Positions 1 to 9,411 of a stretch of 64,000 nucleotides of DNA are shown here, piece by piece. Source of the DNA: Bacteroidota bacterium (GTDB lineage Bacteria > Bacteroidota > Bacteroidia > 2-12-FULL-35-15); assembly GCA_025963715.1 (NCBI GenBank), contig JAOQAG010000040.1, positions 46,421-110,420 of the forward strand, in the 5' to 3' direction. Within the stretch, counting starts at the first letter, position 1, and each line of letters opens with the position of its first letter. A model generated the notes under the pieces. The model saw only the letters and a program-made list of their open reading frames with translations, did no database searches and was not told the origin of the DNA. A program made the translations under genes and the position numbers.

Positions 1-264
1 TCTTGTAATGTAATATTATTAAATACCCCTTTGATAGATTTGCAAGCAATCAAATCATAATTTTCAATCATAAGCGCCACAAGCGATCTTTTTTACATCA
101 TAAAAATCATTTTTGATCTGCGTTCCTATACACAGCATCGTTTTTGAGTGCCTGCTTCATTTATCAGCTTGATTGTTTTTTCAAAAATGGTACAAACTTT
201 CCGATTTCATTCAAAATTAATACAAAACAGGATAATGTATTTCATGAAAAAAAATTCCTTACAC
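1..264. other. AT-rich stretch with no recognisable gene
   Basis: No convincing reading frame is seen on either strand before the pntB terminator. The one long frame through here continues across the pntB stop codon and is a shadow of that gene. The stretch is AT-rich and may belong to the upstream region of a gene outside the window. Confidence 0.5.
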
Positions 265-297
265 AAAAAAACGCCTGTATCTCTACAAGCGTTTTTT
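265..297 (-). terminator. Rho-independent terminator after pntAB
   Basis: A 9-bp stem (271-279 with 284-292) and a TCTC/GAGA loop, bounded by an A-run at 265-270 and a T-run at 293-297. The only non-Watson-Crick position is a G-U wobble when read on the minus strand but a mismatch on the plus strand, so it fits termination of the leftward pntAB transcript. Confidence 0.8.
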
Positions 298-346
298 AGT
301 GTTTTAAATCCAACATCTAATATCCAACATCCAACTCGTCCATTTT

Positions 347-1768
347 TTACGCCTTTAAAAAACCTAATATTTTCTCAACGCTATCTTTCGCATCACCATA
401 AAGCATTTCTGCATTTGGTTTGTAGAATAAAGGATTTTCCACACCTGCATAACCAACCGACATAGAACGTTTCATGATGATCACTTTCTCTGCTTTCCAG
501 GCTTCAATAACCGGCATTCCATAAATAGGGCTTGACGGATCATCCTGTGCTCCCGGATTAACAACATCGTTTGCACCAATCACCATTACTACATCTGTTT
601 CGGGCAGGTCTTCGTTGATCTCATCCATTTCCAATACAATATCGTAAGGTACGTTTGCTTCCGCTAATAATACATTCATGTGTCCCGGTAAACGACCGGC
701 AACAGGGTGGATCGCGAATCTCACTTTTTTACCTGCTTTTTGTAATGTTTGTACCATGTCATAAATCGGATATTGTGCTTTTGCAACAGCCATTCCATAA
801 CCCGGCACAATAACAACCGATTTTGCTTCTTTTAAAAGATCAGCAACCTCTTCATGATTTAATGCTGTAACTTCTCCTTCCATAGCAGCAGCTGTACCAG
901 ATGATGTAACTGCGCCAAAACCTCCAAGGATCACGGAGAAGAAAGATCTGTTCATTGCTTCACACATAATGATGGAAAGAATTGCACCCGAACTACCAAC
1001 CAATGCACCTGTTACAATTAATAGATCGTTACCCAGCATAAAACCAGCAGCTGATGCAGCCCAACCCGAATAAGAGTTTAACATAGAAACTACTACCGGC
1101 ATATCTGCACCACCAATTGCCATTACTAACATTACACCAATAAAAGCTGCAATAGCGGTCATGATATATAAGTACATCATTCCATCAGTGCCTTCCGCTT
1201 TTGCAAATAGCACACCCAATACAATAACGGCAATTACCAGTATAATATTAACAGCATGTCGTCCCGGATACAACAAAGGCTTGCTCATGATCTTGCCTTC
1301 TAATTTACCCCAGGCAACAATAGAGCCTGTAAATGTAATTGCACCAATGAAGATGCCTATAAAGACTTCAACCAGGTGAATGATATGCCCTGTGTGTTTA
1401 GCTGCTTCAGTAATATTAGAATTAACTTCCGGGGGAGCTAAATACGAACCGTAACCAACAAGCACTGCAGCCAGGCCCACAAAACTATGCAGGATAGCAA
1501 CCAGCTGTGGCATGGAAGTCATTTCCACTTTACGTGCCAGCAGTGTTCCAATGATTGCTGCTACAGCAATAGCGCCAATAATATAAACATGGCCTTCAAC
1601 ACCTTTACCCAAAATGGTTGCAAGTACAGCAATAGCCATACCTGTGATACCGTAAAACACACCGCGCTTAGCCGATTCTTGTGAGGATAAACCTCCCAAA
1701 CTTAAAATAAACAGAATACTTGCAAATAAATAGGCTGCTGTTTGAATTTCCTTTTCTATAAAAATCAT
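347..1768 (-). CDS. pntB: NAD(P) transhydrogenase subunit beta
   Basis: Beta subunit of the proton-translocating transhydrogenase, which couples hydride transfer between NADH and NADP+ to proton movement across the inner membrane and supplies NADPH. The 473 residues match the usual length (about 460). The N-terminal two thirds are a run of hydrophobic helices (domain II). The C-terminal third is the soluble NADP(H)-binding domain III, with the glycine-rich [11 protein letters not shown] segment and the [18 protein letters not shown] segment typical of the family. It follows pntA by 61 nt on the same strand and is closed by a terminator. Nothing appears broken. Identification is firm; the direction of net flux in the cell is not visible from sequence. 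Confidence 0.96.
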   Translation of the reverse strand: MIFIEKEIQTAAYLFASILFILSLGGLSSQESAKRGVFYGITGMAIAVLATILGKGVEGHVYIIGAIAVAAIIGTLLARKVEMTSMPQLVAILHSFVGLAAVLVGYGSYLAPPEVNSNITEAAKHTGHIIHLVEVFIGIFIGAITFTGSIVAWGKLEGKIMSKPLLYPGRHAVNIILVIAVIVLGVLFAKAEGTDGMMYLYIMTAIAAFIGVMLVMAIGGADMPVVVSMLNSYSGWAASAAGFMLGNDLLIVTGALVGSSGAILSIIMCEAMNRSFFSVILGGFGAVTSSGTAAAMEGEVTALNHEEVADLLKEAKSVVIVPGYGMAVAKAQYPIYDMVQTLQKAGKKVRFAIHPVAGRLPGHMNVLLAEANVPYDIVLEMDEINEDLPETDVVMVIGANDVVNPGAQDDPSSPIYGMPVIEAWKAEKVIIMKRSMSVGYAGVENPLFYKPNAEMLYGDAKDSVEKILGFLKA

Positions 1769-1829
1769 AATTCTTAATTTAACTCCTTTATTATTTTTAT
1801 TATTTGGTGTCGTTGAAGCTAATGCTTTC

Positions 1830-3371
1830 TTATTTTTTAAACATTTTCAACATACGGTGAGTAACCACAAATCCTCCAACAATATTGATGCTGGCAACCA
1901 AAATAGCAGCAGATGCTAAAATAGTCATGACTAAAGAATTCGATAGATCATCTTTGGTTTGTAATAAACCGCCAACGATGATGATGCCGCTAATAGCATT
2001 GGTAACAGCCATTAATGGAGTATGAAGTGAATGTGATACATTCCAGATTACCTGCCAGCCAATGAATACAGCTAATACAAACACTGTAAAGTGTTGCATA
2101 AATTCACCCGGGGCAAATTGTCCCATAGCAAATAAAAGAACACCAATTACACCCAATTTAATAAACATAGATGTAGCTTCTTTTTTATTTTTCCGTGCAG
2201 CTACAACTTTCGGGTCCTCCACTGCAATTTCTGCAGCCTTTGGTTTTGCCGGACTAACAGGCAGTGGCGCTGGCGGCCAGTTGATTTTACCGTTATAAGT
2301 TACCATTGCTCTTGACACAACAGCATCTTCCATATCAATTTTCCATTTCTCCGCTTTACCCATATCATCTAACAAATGACATAAGTTATTTCCATATAAT
2401 TGTGAAGCCTGACTGGGAAGTTGATTTAATTTACCAATAATGGTAACTCCATTATCCGTTGTATAAACTTCTCCATTCTGCGTTAATTCACAATTCCCTC
2501 CTGATGATGCGGCTAAATCCACAATTACTGAACCCGGTTTCATAACGGCTACATGATCCGCCAGGACTAATTTAGGAGCTGGCCTGCCAGGGATCTGAGC
2601 TGTGGTAATAATAATATCTACTTCAGCAGCCTGCGCCTTGAACAATGCCATTTCAGCAGCAATAAATTCCGGGCTCATTTCTTTTGAATAACCCGATGCA
2701 GTTGCACCGTCTTCATTAATTTCAACGGTCAGGAATTCCGCACCCATTGATTCAATTTGTTCTGCCACTTCTTTTCGTGTATCAAAAGCTCTCACAATTG
2801 CACCTAATGAATTGGCAGCACCAATAGCAGCTAAACCTGCAACACCTGCACCAATCACTAATACTTTGGCCGGTTCTACCTTGCCTGCAGCTGTAATTTG
2901 TCCGTTCAGGAATCTTCCAAAATGGAAAGCACCTTCTATAACGGCTCTGTATCCTGCAATGTTTGCCATCGATGACAATACATCCATTTTTTGTGCCCTG
3001 GAAATACGCGGTATTGCATCCATTGCAATAGCATTCACTTTTTTATCGGCTAATTTTTGAAGTAAGGGCTGATTTTGTGCCGGCCACAAATAGCTCAGCA
3101 TCACCAAACCTTCTTTCATCAGATCCACTTCTTCCATTGCAGGCTCCTTCACCTTTAGTACAATATCCGAATTGCCATATATATCAGCAGCTGTAGCAAC
3201 TATTTTTGCTCCGGCTTCTTCAAATGCTTTATCAGAAAAATTTGCCTTTATCCCTGCGTTATGCTGAATATAAACTTCAAATCCTTGCTTTTGCAATCGT
3301 TTGACGGTTTTTGGAGTTGCAGCAACTCTTAACTCATTTGGAAAAATTTCCGATGGAATGCCTACCTTCAT
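1830..3371 (-). CDS. pntA: NAD(P) transhydrogenase subunit alpha
   Basis: Alpha subunit of the same transhydrogenase, 513 residues from the ATG at 3371. The frame stays open further upstream only through a TTG, and the family starts with the [17 protein letters not shown] segment, so the ATG is preferred. The first about 370 residues are the NAD(H)-binding domain I with the dinucleotide motif [11 protein letters not shown] followed by the acidic strand end AFDTR. A linker rich in Ala, Pro and Lys leads to the C-terminal alpha-2 membrane part with four hydrophobic segments. Some bacteria split this subunit into two genes; here it is a single fused chain as in enterobacteria. Co-transcribed with pntB. 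Confidence 0.95.
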   Translation of the reverse strand: MKVGIPSEIFPNELRVAATPKTVKRLQKQGFEVYIQHNAGIKANFSDKAFEEAGAKIVATAADIYGNSDIVLKVKEPAMEEVDLMKEGLVMLSYLWPAQNQPLLQKLADKKVNAIAMDAIPRISRAQKMDVLSSMANIAGYRAVIEGAFHFGRFLNGQITAAGKVEPAKVLVIGAGVAGLAAIGAANSLGAIVRAFDTRKEVAEQIESMGAEFLTVEINEDGATASGYSKEMSPEFIAAEMALFKAQAAEVDIIITTAQIPGRPAPKLVLADHVAVMKPGSVIVDLAASSGGNCELTQNGEVYTTDNGVTIIGKLNQLPSQASQLYGNNLCHLLDDMGKAEKWKIDMEDAVVSRAMVTYNGKINWPPAPLPVSPAKPKAAEIAVEDPKVVAARKNKKEATSMFIKLGVIGVLLFAMGQFAPGEFMQHFTVFVLAVFIGWQVIWNVSHSLHTPLMAVTNAISGIIIVGGLLQTKDDLSNSLVMTILASAAILVASINIVGGFVVTHRMLKMFKK

Positions 3372-3533
3372 AATTAAACTATATATTAAGTTTACTTGTT
3401 TTTTGGGAAAAAATTTTGCGTCCCGAAAGTAATAAAATATTGGCAACTGACCAAAAATATCCCCATTAGTTATTGCTTATTCTGATCTGTAAAAACAAAG
3501 AATAAAAAAGTATCGGAAACATTAATACAGGCT

Positions 3534-3612
3534 GTCATCCCGTGTTTGACAAGGGATCTCATGAATGAAACAGAAATTGATTAACAGATCCCGTGTCGTG
3601 GCAGGGGATGAC
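3534..3612. repeat. REP-like inverted repeat (GTCATCCC...GGGATGAC family)
   Basis: The gap between pntA and the GDPD gene holds a 79-bp imperfect palindrome opening with GTCATCC and closing with GGATGAC, with inner GGGATCT/AGATCCC arms. The same arms recur at 5979-6072 and as a half copy at 8567-8596. The rest of the gap shows nothing else recognisable. Confidence 0.7.
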
Positions 3613-3681
3613 GGCTTTGAAGTGTGATTACGGAAATTCTAAATCCCGGTTATTTTAATTCAGGAAAGAGTACTGATAAAG

Positions 3682-4563
3682 CTATTTTAACGCCAGCGCA
3701 ATGTTCGGATAATCTGTGATCAGGCCGTCGACGCCCAACAGGATCAGGCGTTTCATATCGGCAGGGGAGTTAACGGTCCATACAATTATTTTTGCGCCTT
3801 TTTCATGCACCTGTTGCACCGTTTTTGCCGAGACCAGCTTAAGCGCCGGATTGTACATGTAGGGCGTAAAGCCCAGCCTGTGGATGTTGTGCGCTACTGA
3901 ACCGAAATTGGCTACCAGCAGGCCGATCCGCAGTGATGGATCCAGCTGGTGCATGGCTTGTAAGCTCCGCACATCAAAGCTTTGGATGAGGATGCGCCCG
4001 CCGATGCCGTACTTTTTTAATACATTGTTGAGCAGGCGCGCTATTTCCGCCGGAGCGGGATGATATTTTCCATCACCCAGCTTGCCGCTTTTGATCTCGA
4101 TGTTGTATTGAATCAGCGGCAAATGATTGTCCTTGCAATATTGCTCCACGCCCTCGATCACTTCGCTTAACAAAGGTTTGTATTCCGGTATTTTTGCCTG
4201 TTCCGGAAATCCGGGATTGCCGCGTTTTCCGCAATCGTACTGGCGGATCTGCGCATACGTGAGTGTATGTAAATTATGTTGCTTCCGCGATCTTACCTGT
4301 TCGCCATCCGGTTCGGAGCAAATCTTGTAATTGAACCAGGGCTCATGCGATACCACTACCTGCGAATCTTTTGAAATGATAATGTCCATCTCTATAGCAT
4401 CCACGCCCAGTTTTGCCGCTTCCTTAAAAGCCGTGAGTGTATTTTCCGGGAAATGTCCGCGAAAACCCCGGTGACCGTGTATTTCCGTTTTTTTGTTCAT
4501 TTCTGTTTGCGCATCGCTGAAAAGCGGCCCGCAGATGATTGCAAGTGCAATGTATTTAAGCAT
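3682..4563 (-). CDS. Glycerophosphodiester phosphodiesterase, secreted
   Basis: Hydrolyses glycerophosphodiesters to glycerol-3-phosphate and an alcohol. The chain has an N-terminal signal peptide (MLKYIALAIICGPLFSDAQ) and then the GDPD TIM-barrel starting at HGHRGFRGHFPENT, with the catalytic HRG, the PENT loop, EMDI and the second histidine in SHEP; the C-terminal WTVNSP and GLITDYP segments are also typical. I take the ATG at 4563 because the longer frame starts with TTG and would bury the signal peptide. It is divergent from the SGNH hydrolase at 4654, with about 90 nt between starts. Likely periplasmic, in lipid head-group recycling; substrate not readable. Confidence 0.9.
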   Translation of the reverse strand: MLKYIALAIICGPLFSDAQTEMNKKTEIHGHRGFRGHFPENTLTAFKEAAKLGVDAIEMDIIISKDSQVVVSHEPWFNYKICSEPDGEQVRSRKQHNLHTLTYAQIRQYDCGKRGNPGFPEQAKIPEYKPLLSEVIEGVEQYCKDNHLPLIQYNIEIKSGKLGDGKYHPAPAEIARLLNNVLKKYGIGGRILIQSFDVRSLQAMHQLDPSLRIGLLVANFGSVAHNIHRLGFTPYMYNPALKLVSAKTVQQVHEKGAKIIVWTVNSPADMKRLILLGVDGLITDYPNIALALK

Positions 4564-4653
4564 CAGGAGGATGAATGATTGCTGCAAAAATAGATAAATT
4601 TCCCGGAAATCTTTTCAACTCCTGTTTCCGTAAATGGATGTAAAGAAAAGCTT

Positions 4654-5334
4654 ATGAAAACAGTCGCTTTAAGTTTGTTCACTTTGTTTGTTTTAAAAAT
4701 AACGCCTGTTGAAAAAACGCCTGTACGGTATGTAGCGCTTGGCGATTCGTATACGATTTGCACCGGAACAACGGCAGCGAATTCGTGGCCGGTATTGCTT
4801 ACGCAAAAACTGAATGACGCGAAAATTGCGACCACGCTGGTCGCAAATCCATCGCACAATGGCTGGACAACGCAGGACCTGATCGATGAGGAGCTTCCCG
4901 TTTATGAAAAATCAAATCCCACATTTGCAACCTTGCTCATCGGTGTAAACGATTGGGTGCAAGGCGTAGATGCAAAAACGTTTCAGAAAAACCTGGTATT
5001 TATCATTGATAAAATGCAGGCGAAGCTCACCAATAAATCCAATTTGGTTTTAATTACCATTCCGGATTTTGGAGTAACGCCAACAGGATCGCGGTACAGC
5101 AACGGACGTGATATTTCGAAGGGGATTGCGGAATTCAACAAAATAATTACCGATGAAGCAAAAAAAAGGAACCTGAGAACGGTGGATCTTTTTCCGGTTT
5201 CTAAAGAAATGGGGAAAGATAATTCGCTGATCGCTGATGATGGTTTGCATCCTTCGGCAAAGGAATATGCGATCTGGGAAACGCTGATCTATCCTGTTGT
5301 TCACGATGTTTTAACACAGGGGCCACAGAGGTAA
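4654..5334 (+). CDS. SGNH/GDSL-family hydrolase
   Basis: A 226-residue esterase/lipase-like protein. Block I is VALGDSYT around residue 30 with the nucleophilic Ser, block III is GVNDW, and block V is DDGLHPS carrying the catalytic Asp and His. The N-terminus is hydrophobic but short, so export is probable rather than certain. It is divergent from the secreted glycerophosphodiesterase, which suggests a shared role in breaking down lipids or acylated carbohydrates; that is inference. The last residues (about VLTQGPQR) run beyond the fold. A second, larger SGNH protein lies at 10000-11361. Confidence 0.85.
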   Translation: MKTVALSLFTLFVLKITPVEKTPVRYVALGDSYTICTGTTAANSWPVLLTQKLNDAKIATTLVANPSHNGWTTQDLIDEELPVYEKSNPTFATLLIGVNDWVQGVDAKTFQKNLVFIIDKMQAKLTNKSNLVLITIPDFGVTPTGSRYSNGRDISKGIAEFNKIITDEAKKRNLRTVDLFPVSKEMGKDNSLIADDGLHPSAKEYAIWETLIYPVVHDVLTQGPQR

Positions 5335-5419
5335 CAGGGTTGCATTGAGAAAAAATTCTCTGTGAAACTCTTTTTTTCTCTTTTTTCTCTGTGTTGAATT
5401 TTTTATTTTTGTGGTGTAA

Positions 5420-5902
5420 ATGGATCTGACGAATCTTAAATACCTGGCGCAAAAAGCGGAGCCTTCCACAAAAAAAATGTTTGAGAAACTCAAACGCAGG
5501 AAGCCGCATAACCTGGATGATGTAGTGCATCGCCTGCACGATGAGGCATTTGAGCATACCAATTGCCTGGGATGCGCTAATTGCTGCAAAACTACCAGCC
5601 CTGTTTTTTATGAACGGGATATTGACCGGATCGCGAAACGTTTGCGCATGCGGCCATCCGATTTTATAGAAAAATACTTACACATTGATGAAGACAAGGA
5701 TTATGTGCTGAATGTAGCGCCTTGTCCGTTTTTAGATTCCGAAAATTATTGCCTTGTGTATGAGGACCGGCCTACTGCCTGCCGCGAATACCCGCATACA
5801 AACAGGAAACGCTTTCACCAGATTTTGGATCTGACGGTGAAGAATACAGCGGTTTGTCCGGCGGTGTATGGGATTGTGGAGGAGATGAAAAAGATCTACT
5901 AA
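5420..5902 (+). CDS. YkgJ-family cysteine-cluster protein
   Basis: 160-residue protein of the zinc/iron-chelating cysteine-cluster family. The signature CLGCANCC lies near residue 50, with further Cys at ACPFLDSENYC-like and TACREYPH positions (CPFL, YCLVYEDRPTACREYP), together giving the usual eight-Cys pattern. Function of the family is not established; a metal-binding or Fe-S role is assumed. A TATTTTTG box ends 8 nt before the start codon, which would leave almost no leader if used. It ends before a repeat-filled gap. Confidence 0.85.
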   Translation: MDLTNLKYLAQKAEPSTKKMFEKLKRRKPHNLDDVVHRLHDEAFEHTNCLGCANCCKTTSPVFYERDIDRIAKRLRMRPSDFIEKYLHIDEDKDYVLNVAPCPFLDSENYCLVYEDRPTACREYPHTNRKRFHQILDLTVKNTAVCPAVYGIVEEMKKIY

Positions 5903-6190
5903 ATACCAATAACTACTAATTTACTAATCTGTGTGTGCTGTGTAAGTATTTATGAAACTTTTGACACTCTTCGGAGTTGTCATCCCGGGCGCCGACCCGG
6001 GATCTCATAAATGTTTGCAGAATCCATCACGTAGTTCTTAATGAACAGATCCCGGATCAGGCCCGGTATAACACTATAAGGAGAGATTCGCTTTTCAAAT
6101 TTATCAGGATCACTTATTTCAAACTTGTAATTTACACACAGCAAACTTTGAACTTTGAACTTTGAACTTTAAACTTTCCAACTTTAAACT
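5903..6190. repeat. Gap made of three dispersed repeat families
   Basis: Three repeat types follow one another. At about 5896-5935 lies a copy of the 'GATCTACTAAATACCAAT...' family. At 5979-6072 is a REP-like palindrome opening GTCATCCCGGG and closing CCCGGTATAAC. At 6138-6190 is a run of near-direct copies of the 11-mer TTTGAACTTTG/TTTAAACTTT. No gene is seen. Confidence 0.75.
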
Positions 6191-6197
6191 TTTTAAG

Positions 6198-6638
6198 CTA
6201 AAGATAAATTTCTTCCACCTTCTTCGCCATAAAATTTTCCGGTTTCGGAATGTTTTTAAAACCGTAGCGTTCATATAGCGAATGTGCATCGCGTGTCATC
6301 AAACAGAAGTTGCGTAAGTTTTGTAATTGCTCATGCTTAAGGATACATTCCATCAGCCATTTGGACAAACCTTTGCCGCGTTCTTTTTCTAAAATAAATA
6401 CATCGGCTAAATAGCCAAAGGTGGTGTAATCGGAGATCACACGTGCGAAACCAACCAATTTGTTTTCGTTATAAACGCCAAAACACAAGGAATTGTCAAT
6501 TGATCTTTTTACGATTCCCATCGGAATATTTTCGGCCCAGTAAGAGCGGCTTAAATAAGCGTGCACTGCCGTGATGTCGAGCTTTGATTTATCGGTGCTG
6601 ATGGTGTAATTGTTTTGTGTGTATGTTTCTATCTTCAT
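6198..6638 (-). CDS. GNAT-family N-acetyltransferase
   Basis: 146-residue acetyltransferase of the GNAT fold that transfers an acetyl group from acetyl-CoA to an amine. The acetyl-CoA pyrophosphate loop is visible as EKERGKGLSKWLM (R/QxxGxG/A type) around residue 100, preceded by the VGFARVISD strand, and the chain ends with the usual HSLYERYGF segment. I take the ATG at 6638; the longer frame begins at a TTG inside repeat DNA. The substrate is unknown. It resembles the standalone GNATs often annotated as YesJ- or ElaA-like, but no closer name is justified. Confidence 0.88.
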   Translation of the reverse strand: MKIETYTQNNYTISTDKSKLDITAVHAYLSRSYWAENIPMGIVKRSIDNSLCFGVYNENKLVGFARVISDYTTFGYLADVFILEKERGKGLSKWLMECILKHEQLQNLRNFCLMTRDAHSLYERYGFKNIPKPENFMAKKVEEIYL

Positions 6639-6703
6639 CGTAAATGCTTTTAACCGCAAAGAACGCAAAGGAGGCGCAGAGGTCGCTAAGGTTTAATGTT
6701 TAT

Positions 6704-7588
6704 TTATTCGGCTACGATTGCCATTTTTTTTCCATCGGGACTAATGGCAATGCGGGTGATTTTTTTGATACCGTATTTTGAAAGATCGGATAGCTCTGTC
6801 CAGTCAAGTTTCCCATCGTCATTGGATAGTTTGAAATTATTTAAATATAGCTTAGGCCCATCTCCCATGATAATTTTGTGAGGCTCTATAAAACAAAAAT
6901 CTTCCCCTTCAAATCGTTTTATTGTTTCACATCTTGTTTCTTTTTTACCCGTTAAATTCAATGAGTAAATACCCCTGTAGTACGAATAAAAAAATTTTTT
7001 TTCATCTTTTGTTTTAACAAGATGAAATGATCTGCCAATGGTATCCCTGATAGGAGCGGTTGATTCCTGAGTTGTAAGATCTGTAATGATGAATTTAAAA
7101 GGCGTTGTAATTAAAAACAAGGCAGCATGTGTATTGTCCAGCCAGCAATAATACCCGATCGAATCAACCTTGTCCATTACTAATTGTGGCGCACCGCCTT
7201 TTAATGGGAATTTCCAAAGGCGTTGTGCACTGTCGGGTTCCACCATTACAACGGAAATGTTTTTTCCATCCGGTGTAAAATTCGGAGAATATTCGCTGGT
7301 GGTTGGTGTGTTGGTAAACTGCGTAGTGGTTTTTGTTTTGATGTTATAGGTGTAAATATCCGATTGTTTTTCATCGCGGATGGATGTATATAAAATCGAA
7401 TTTCCATCCGCAGAAAAAGAAGGTTGATTGTCGTAGCCAACCCTGTTGGTAATGTTTACCGGGTTTGATAAAATAATTGTGTCTTTTTCTGCTTTGATAT
7501 CCAGCAGCCAGATGTCGGTGTTGGGAAGCTGCGCGAAGAGCTTCGTAGTTAAATTTATTATTAGTAAAATGATTATCGTTCTTTTCAT
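6704..7588 (-). CDS. TolB-like/PD40 beta-propeller protein, exported
   Basis: 294 residues with a cleavable-looking signal peptide (MKRTIIILLIINLTTKLFAQ). Repeated PD40 blades are visible as QPSFSADGNSILYTS, SPNFTPDGKNISVV and AISPDGKKMAIVAE. Such propellers act as binding platforms in the periplasm or outside the cell. The C-terminal blade runs right to the stop, so the protein may form an incomplete propeller or dimerise. No operon partner is evident; repeat DNA lies on both sides. Function unassigned. Confidence 0.75.
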   Translation of the reverse strand: MKRTIIILLIINLTTKLFAQLPNTDIWLLDIKAEKDTIILSNPVNITNRVGYDNQPSFSADGNSILYTSIRDEKQSDIYTYNIKTKTTTQFTNTPTTSEYSPNFTPDGKNISVVMVEPDSAQRLWKFPLKGGAPQLVMDKVDSIGYYCWLDNTHAALFLITTPFKFIITDLTTQESTAPIRDTIGRSFHLVKTKDEKKFFYSYYRGIYSLNLTGKKETRCETIKRFEGEDFCFIEPHKIIMGDGPKLYLNNFKLSNDDGKLDWTELSDLSKYGIKKITRIAISPDGKKMAIVAE

Positions 7589-7729
7589 GTTTAGCAGATA
7601 TTAGATATTAGAATCAAGATGTTAGATGAAGTACTAAACTGTTCTCCTGCTTCGTCCGAAAATGCAAAAAACGAACGGACATTAATTATCCTGCATTTTT
7701 TATTTTCAAATTTTCAAATTGCCACATTT

Positions 7730-8338
7730 TCAAATTTTCTTCTTCATTTCTTCCGCGATCTCTTTTTGTATACTGTCGTCGCTTTTCTCAAATGTATTGA
7801 TAATGTTTTGCTGTTCGTGTTTGGTTTTGTTCTGGCTCAGCTTAAATTTTCCTTCCAGTTTTGTTACTTCAATTTCAAATGCAACAATTGCTTTCAGCAT
7901 TCCGTTCACATATTCCGGCGAGAGCTGTTTCCATTGTTCGTAAAATTCTTTTTCGAAATTATGAATGGTGCGCTCCATTAAATTCAATACATCTTCCTGT
8001 TTATCAATAATTTTTGCTTTGCCATAAGCGTGTACCGCGATGTAGTTCCAGGTAGGAACATTTTGTTTTTTCTCGTAATGCGTTGGCGAAATATAAGCAT
8101 GCGGGCCCTGGAAAATAATTAATAATTCCGCTTCGGGGAACAGTTGCCATTGCAGATTGGCTTTTGCCATGTGTGAAACAAGAAAAACTTTGTCCCCGCG
8201 CTTTTCAATCACAAAAGGTAAATGTGTTGCGGTTGGACTGTTGTTGGAGCTGCTGATGAGATTCGCGAAATTATGTGCAGTCATAAATCCGAGCAGTTGT
8301 GCTTCGTCTTTTTCCTGGTAATATGAAGGGATATACAT
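7730..8338 (-). CDS. FMN-binding PaiB-family protein
   Basis: 202 residues matching the PaiB ('protease synthase and sporulation negative regulator') family, a split-barrel flavin-binding fold. The typical start MYIPSYYQEKDEAQLLGFM, the ATHLPFV strand, HMAKANLQW, the GPHAYISPTHYE segment and PTWNYIAVHAYG are all present. The B. subtilis relative was described as a negative regulator, but the fold is that of pyridoxamine-oxidase-like flavoproteins, so an enzymatic or redox role is equally possible. No regulatory partner (PaiA-like acetyltransferase) is adjacent, although a GNAT gene is 1.1 kb away on the same strand. Confidence 0.88.
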   Translation of the reverse strand: MYIPSYYQEKDEAQLLGFMTAHNFANLISSSNNSPTATHLPFVIEKRGDKVFLVSHMAKANLQWQLFPEAELLIIFQGPHAYISPTHYEKKQNVPTWNYIAVHAYGKAKIIDKQEDVLNLMERTIHNFEKEFYEQWKQLSPEYVNGMLKAIVAFEIEVTKLEGKFKLSQNKTKHEQQNIINTFEKSDDSIQKEIAEEMKKKI

Positions 8339-8389
8339 GTTACGAATTTACAAATGAATACGAATGTACAAATCTAAGTGTTAAAAATT

Positions 8390-8735
8390 AACCATAAAAG
8401 AAAACACATAAGATCTACTAAATACTAATACTTACCAATATACCAATCTGTGTGTTAAAAAACAACAGACAAATCTTACCTGCAAAATTGTGCTTTGCCT
8501 TATGTTTTCTTTTGTGCCTTATGTGGTTGAAAAAAATGCACAGGTAAAAAGTATCTGCAAGTATTCATGAGATCCCGGGTCAGGCCCGGGATGACAGTAT
8601 GGAATAATGATTTGAGTTATAGTAAACACAGAAAACATACCGATTCGTAATGTCATCCTCAGCTTGTCGAAGGGCCTTCCTGTTCGTTATCCGTACAGCA
8701 AACTTTAAACTTTTGAACTTTAAACTTTGAACTTG
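8390..8735. repeat. Composite intergenic repeats
   Basis: From 8390 to 8528 a pair of inverted arms (AACCATAAAAGAAAACACAT and its counterpart ending CTTATGTGGTT) encloses a 'GATCTACTAAATACTAAT...' element (8411-8452). At 8567-8596 sits a single REP-like arm (GATCCCGGGTCAGGCCCGGG). At 8650-8682 there is a CAGCTTGTCGAAGG motif, and at 8680-8735 'GTTATCCGTACAGCAAACTT' followed by TTTGAACTTT-type repeats. No gene is seen. Confidence 0.75.
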
Positions 8736-8736
8736 T

Positions 8737-9288
8737 TTAATCTTTACAGACAAAAATAAAAGCGGGAGGAATATTGATCGGCGTAAAATTTACATCCACT
8801 TTTTTGAATGTATTTTTTAGCTTTTTATAAGCATTGAGGGAATATTGGTATTGTACAAAAGCACCTGCCGGGCTTAATACTTTTTTTACAACGGTCAGAA
8901 TGTTTTTTACAACACCATTCGGGATCATTGCCAGCGGCAGTGAAGAAATGATGTAATCTACTTTATCAAAATTATTTTCGTGCAGGTAAGTTTCAAGGTT
9001 TTCTGCTGTGTCGCTGATGATCTTAATGCGCGGATCATTGATCTGTTTCAGCATTTTGCAAAAATCGTCGTTGATCTCAAATGCGAGCAATACCGCATCT
9101 TTTGGCATGTGATTGAGCAATTCGTTGGTAATGCTGCCGGTGCCGGGACCAAATTCCACAATGCATTTCACCTTTTTAAAGTCGATCGGCTCGATCATTT
9201 TTTTTACCAGGTACTTCGAGCTGGGGGCAACTGCTCCCGTATTTTTGCTGTTCTTTAAAAATGCTGAAAAAAATTCTTTTTTGCTCAC
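8737..9288 (-). CDS. SAM-dependent methyltransferase (phospholipid N-methyltransferase-like)
   Basis: 183-residue class I methyltransferase. SAM-binding motif I is IVEFGPGTGSITNELL near residues 43-58, followed by the acidic FEIND strand; the IISSLPLAMIP segment takes the place of the NPPY-type motif of rRNA dimethyltransferases. The N-terminal SKKEFFSAFLKNSKNTGAVAP ('FL.. p..tGai.PSS') matches the family annotated as phospholipid N-methyltransferase (COG3963) rather than KsgA. The product would be methylated phosphatidylethanolamine, but this is inferred from family resemblance only. Stands alone between repeat DNA and ogt. Confidence 0.8.
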   Translation of the reverse strand: MSKKEFFSAFLKNSKNTGAVAPSSKYLVKKMIEPIDFKKVKCIVEFGPGTGSITNELLNHMPKDAVLLAFEINDDFCKMLKQINDPRIKIISDTAENLETYLHENNFDKVDYIISSLPLAMIPNGVVKNILTVVKKVLSPAGAFVQYQYSLNAYKKLKNTFKKVDVNFTPINIPPAFIFVCKD

Positions 9289-9411
9289 GTCTGGTTATAT
9301 CTGATACAAATAAAACAATAAATAAGTTATGGAGCAATTTTTAAGCGGTGGGAATGCCTAAATAATTTAAAAGGAGGAGTATGCAGCTGATTTGGAGAAA
9401 CGTGCTTAAAG

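Noticed and set aside
148..465. 105-residue open frame on the plus strand
   Set aside because: It runs through the pntB terminator and over the pntB stop region, with low-complexity content; a shadow, not a gene.
5347..5380. Terminator after the SGNH gene at 5334
   Set aside because: GAGAA-AAAA-TTCTC is only a 5-bp AT-rich stem and the T-run is displaced; too weak to call.
8737..9288. KsgA-type rRNA dimethyltransferase
   Set aside because: The protein is only 183 residues, lacks the C-terminal domain and the NPPY-type motif is SSLPLAMIP.
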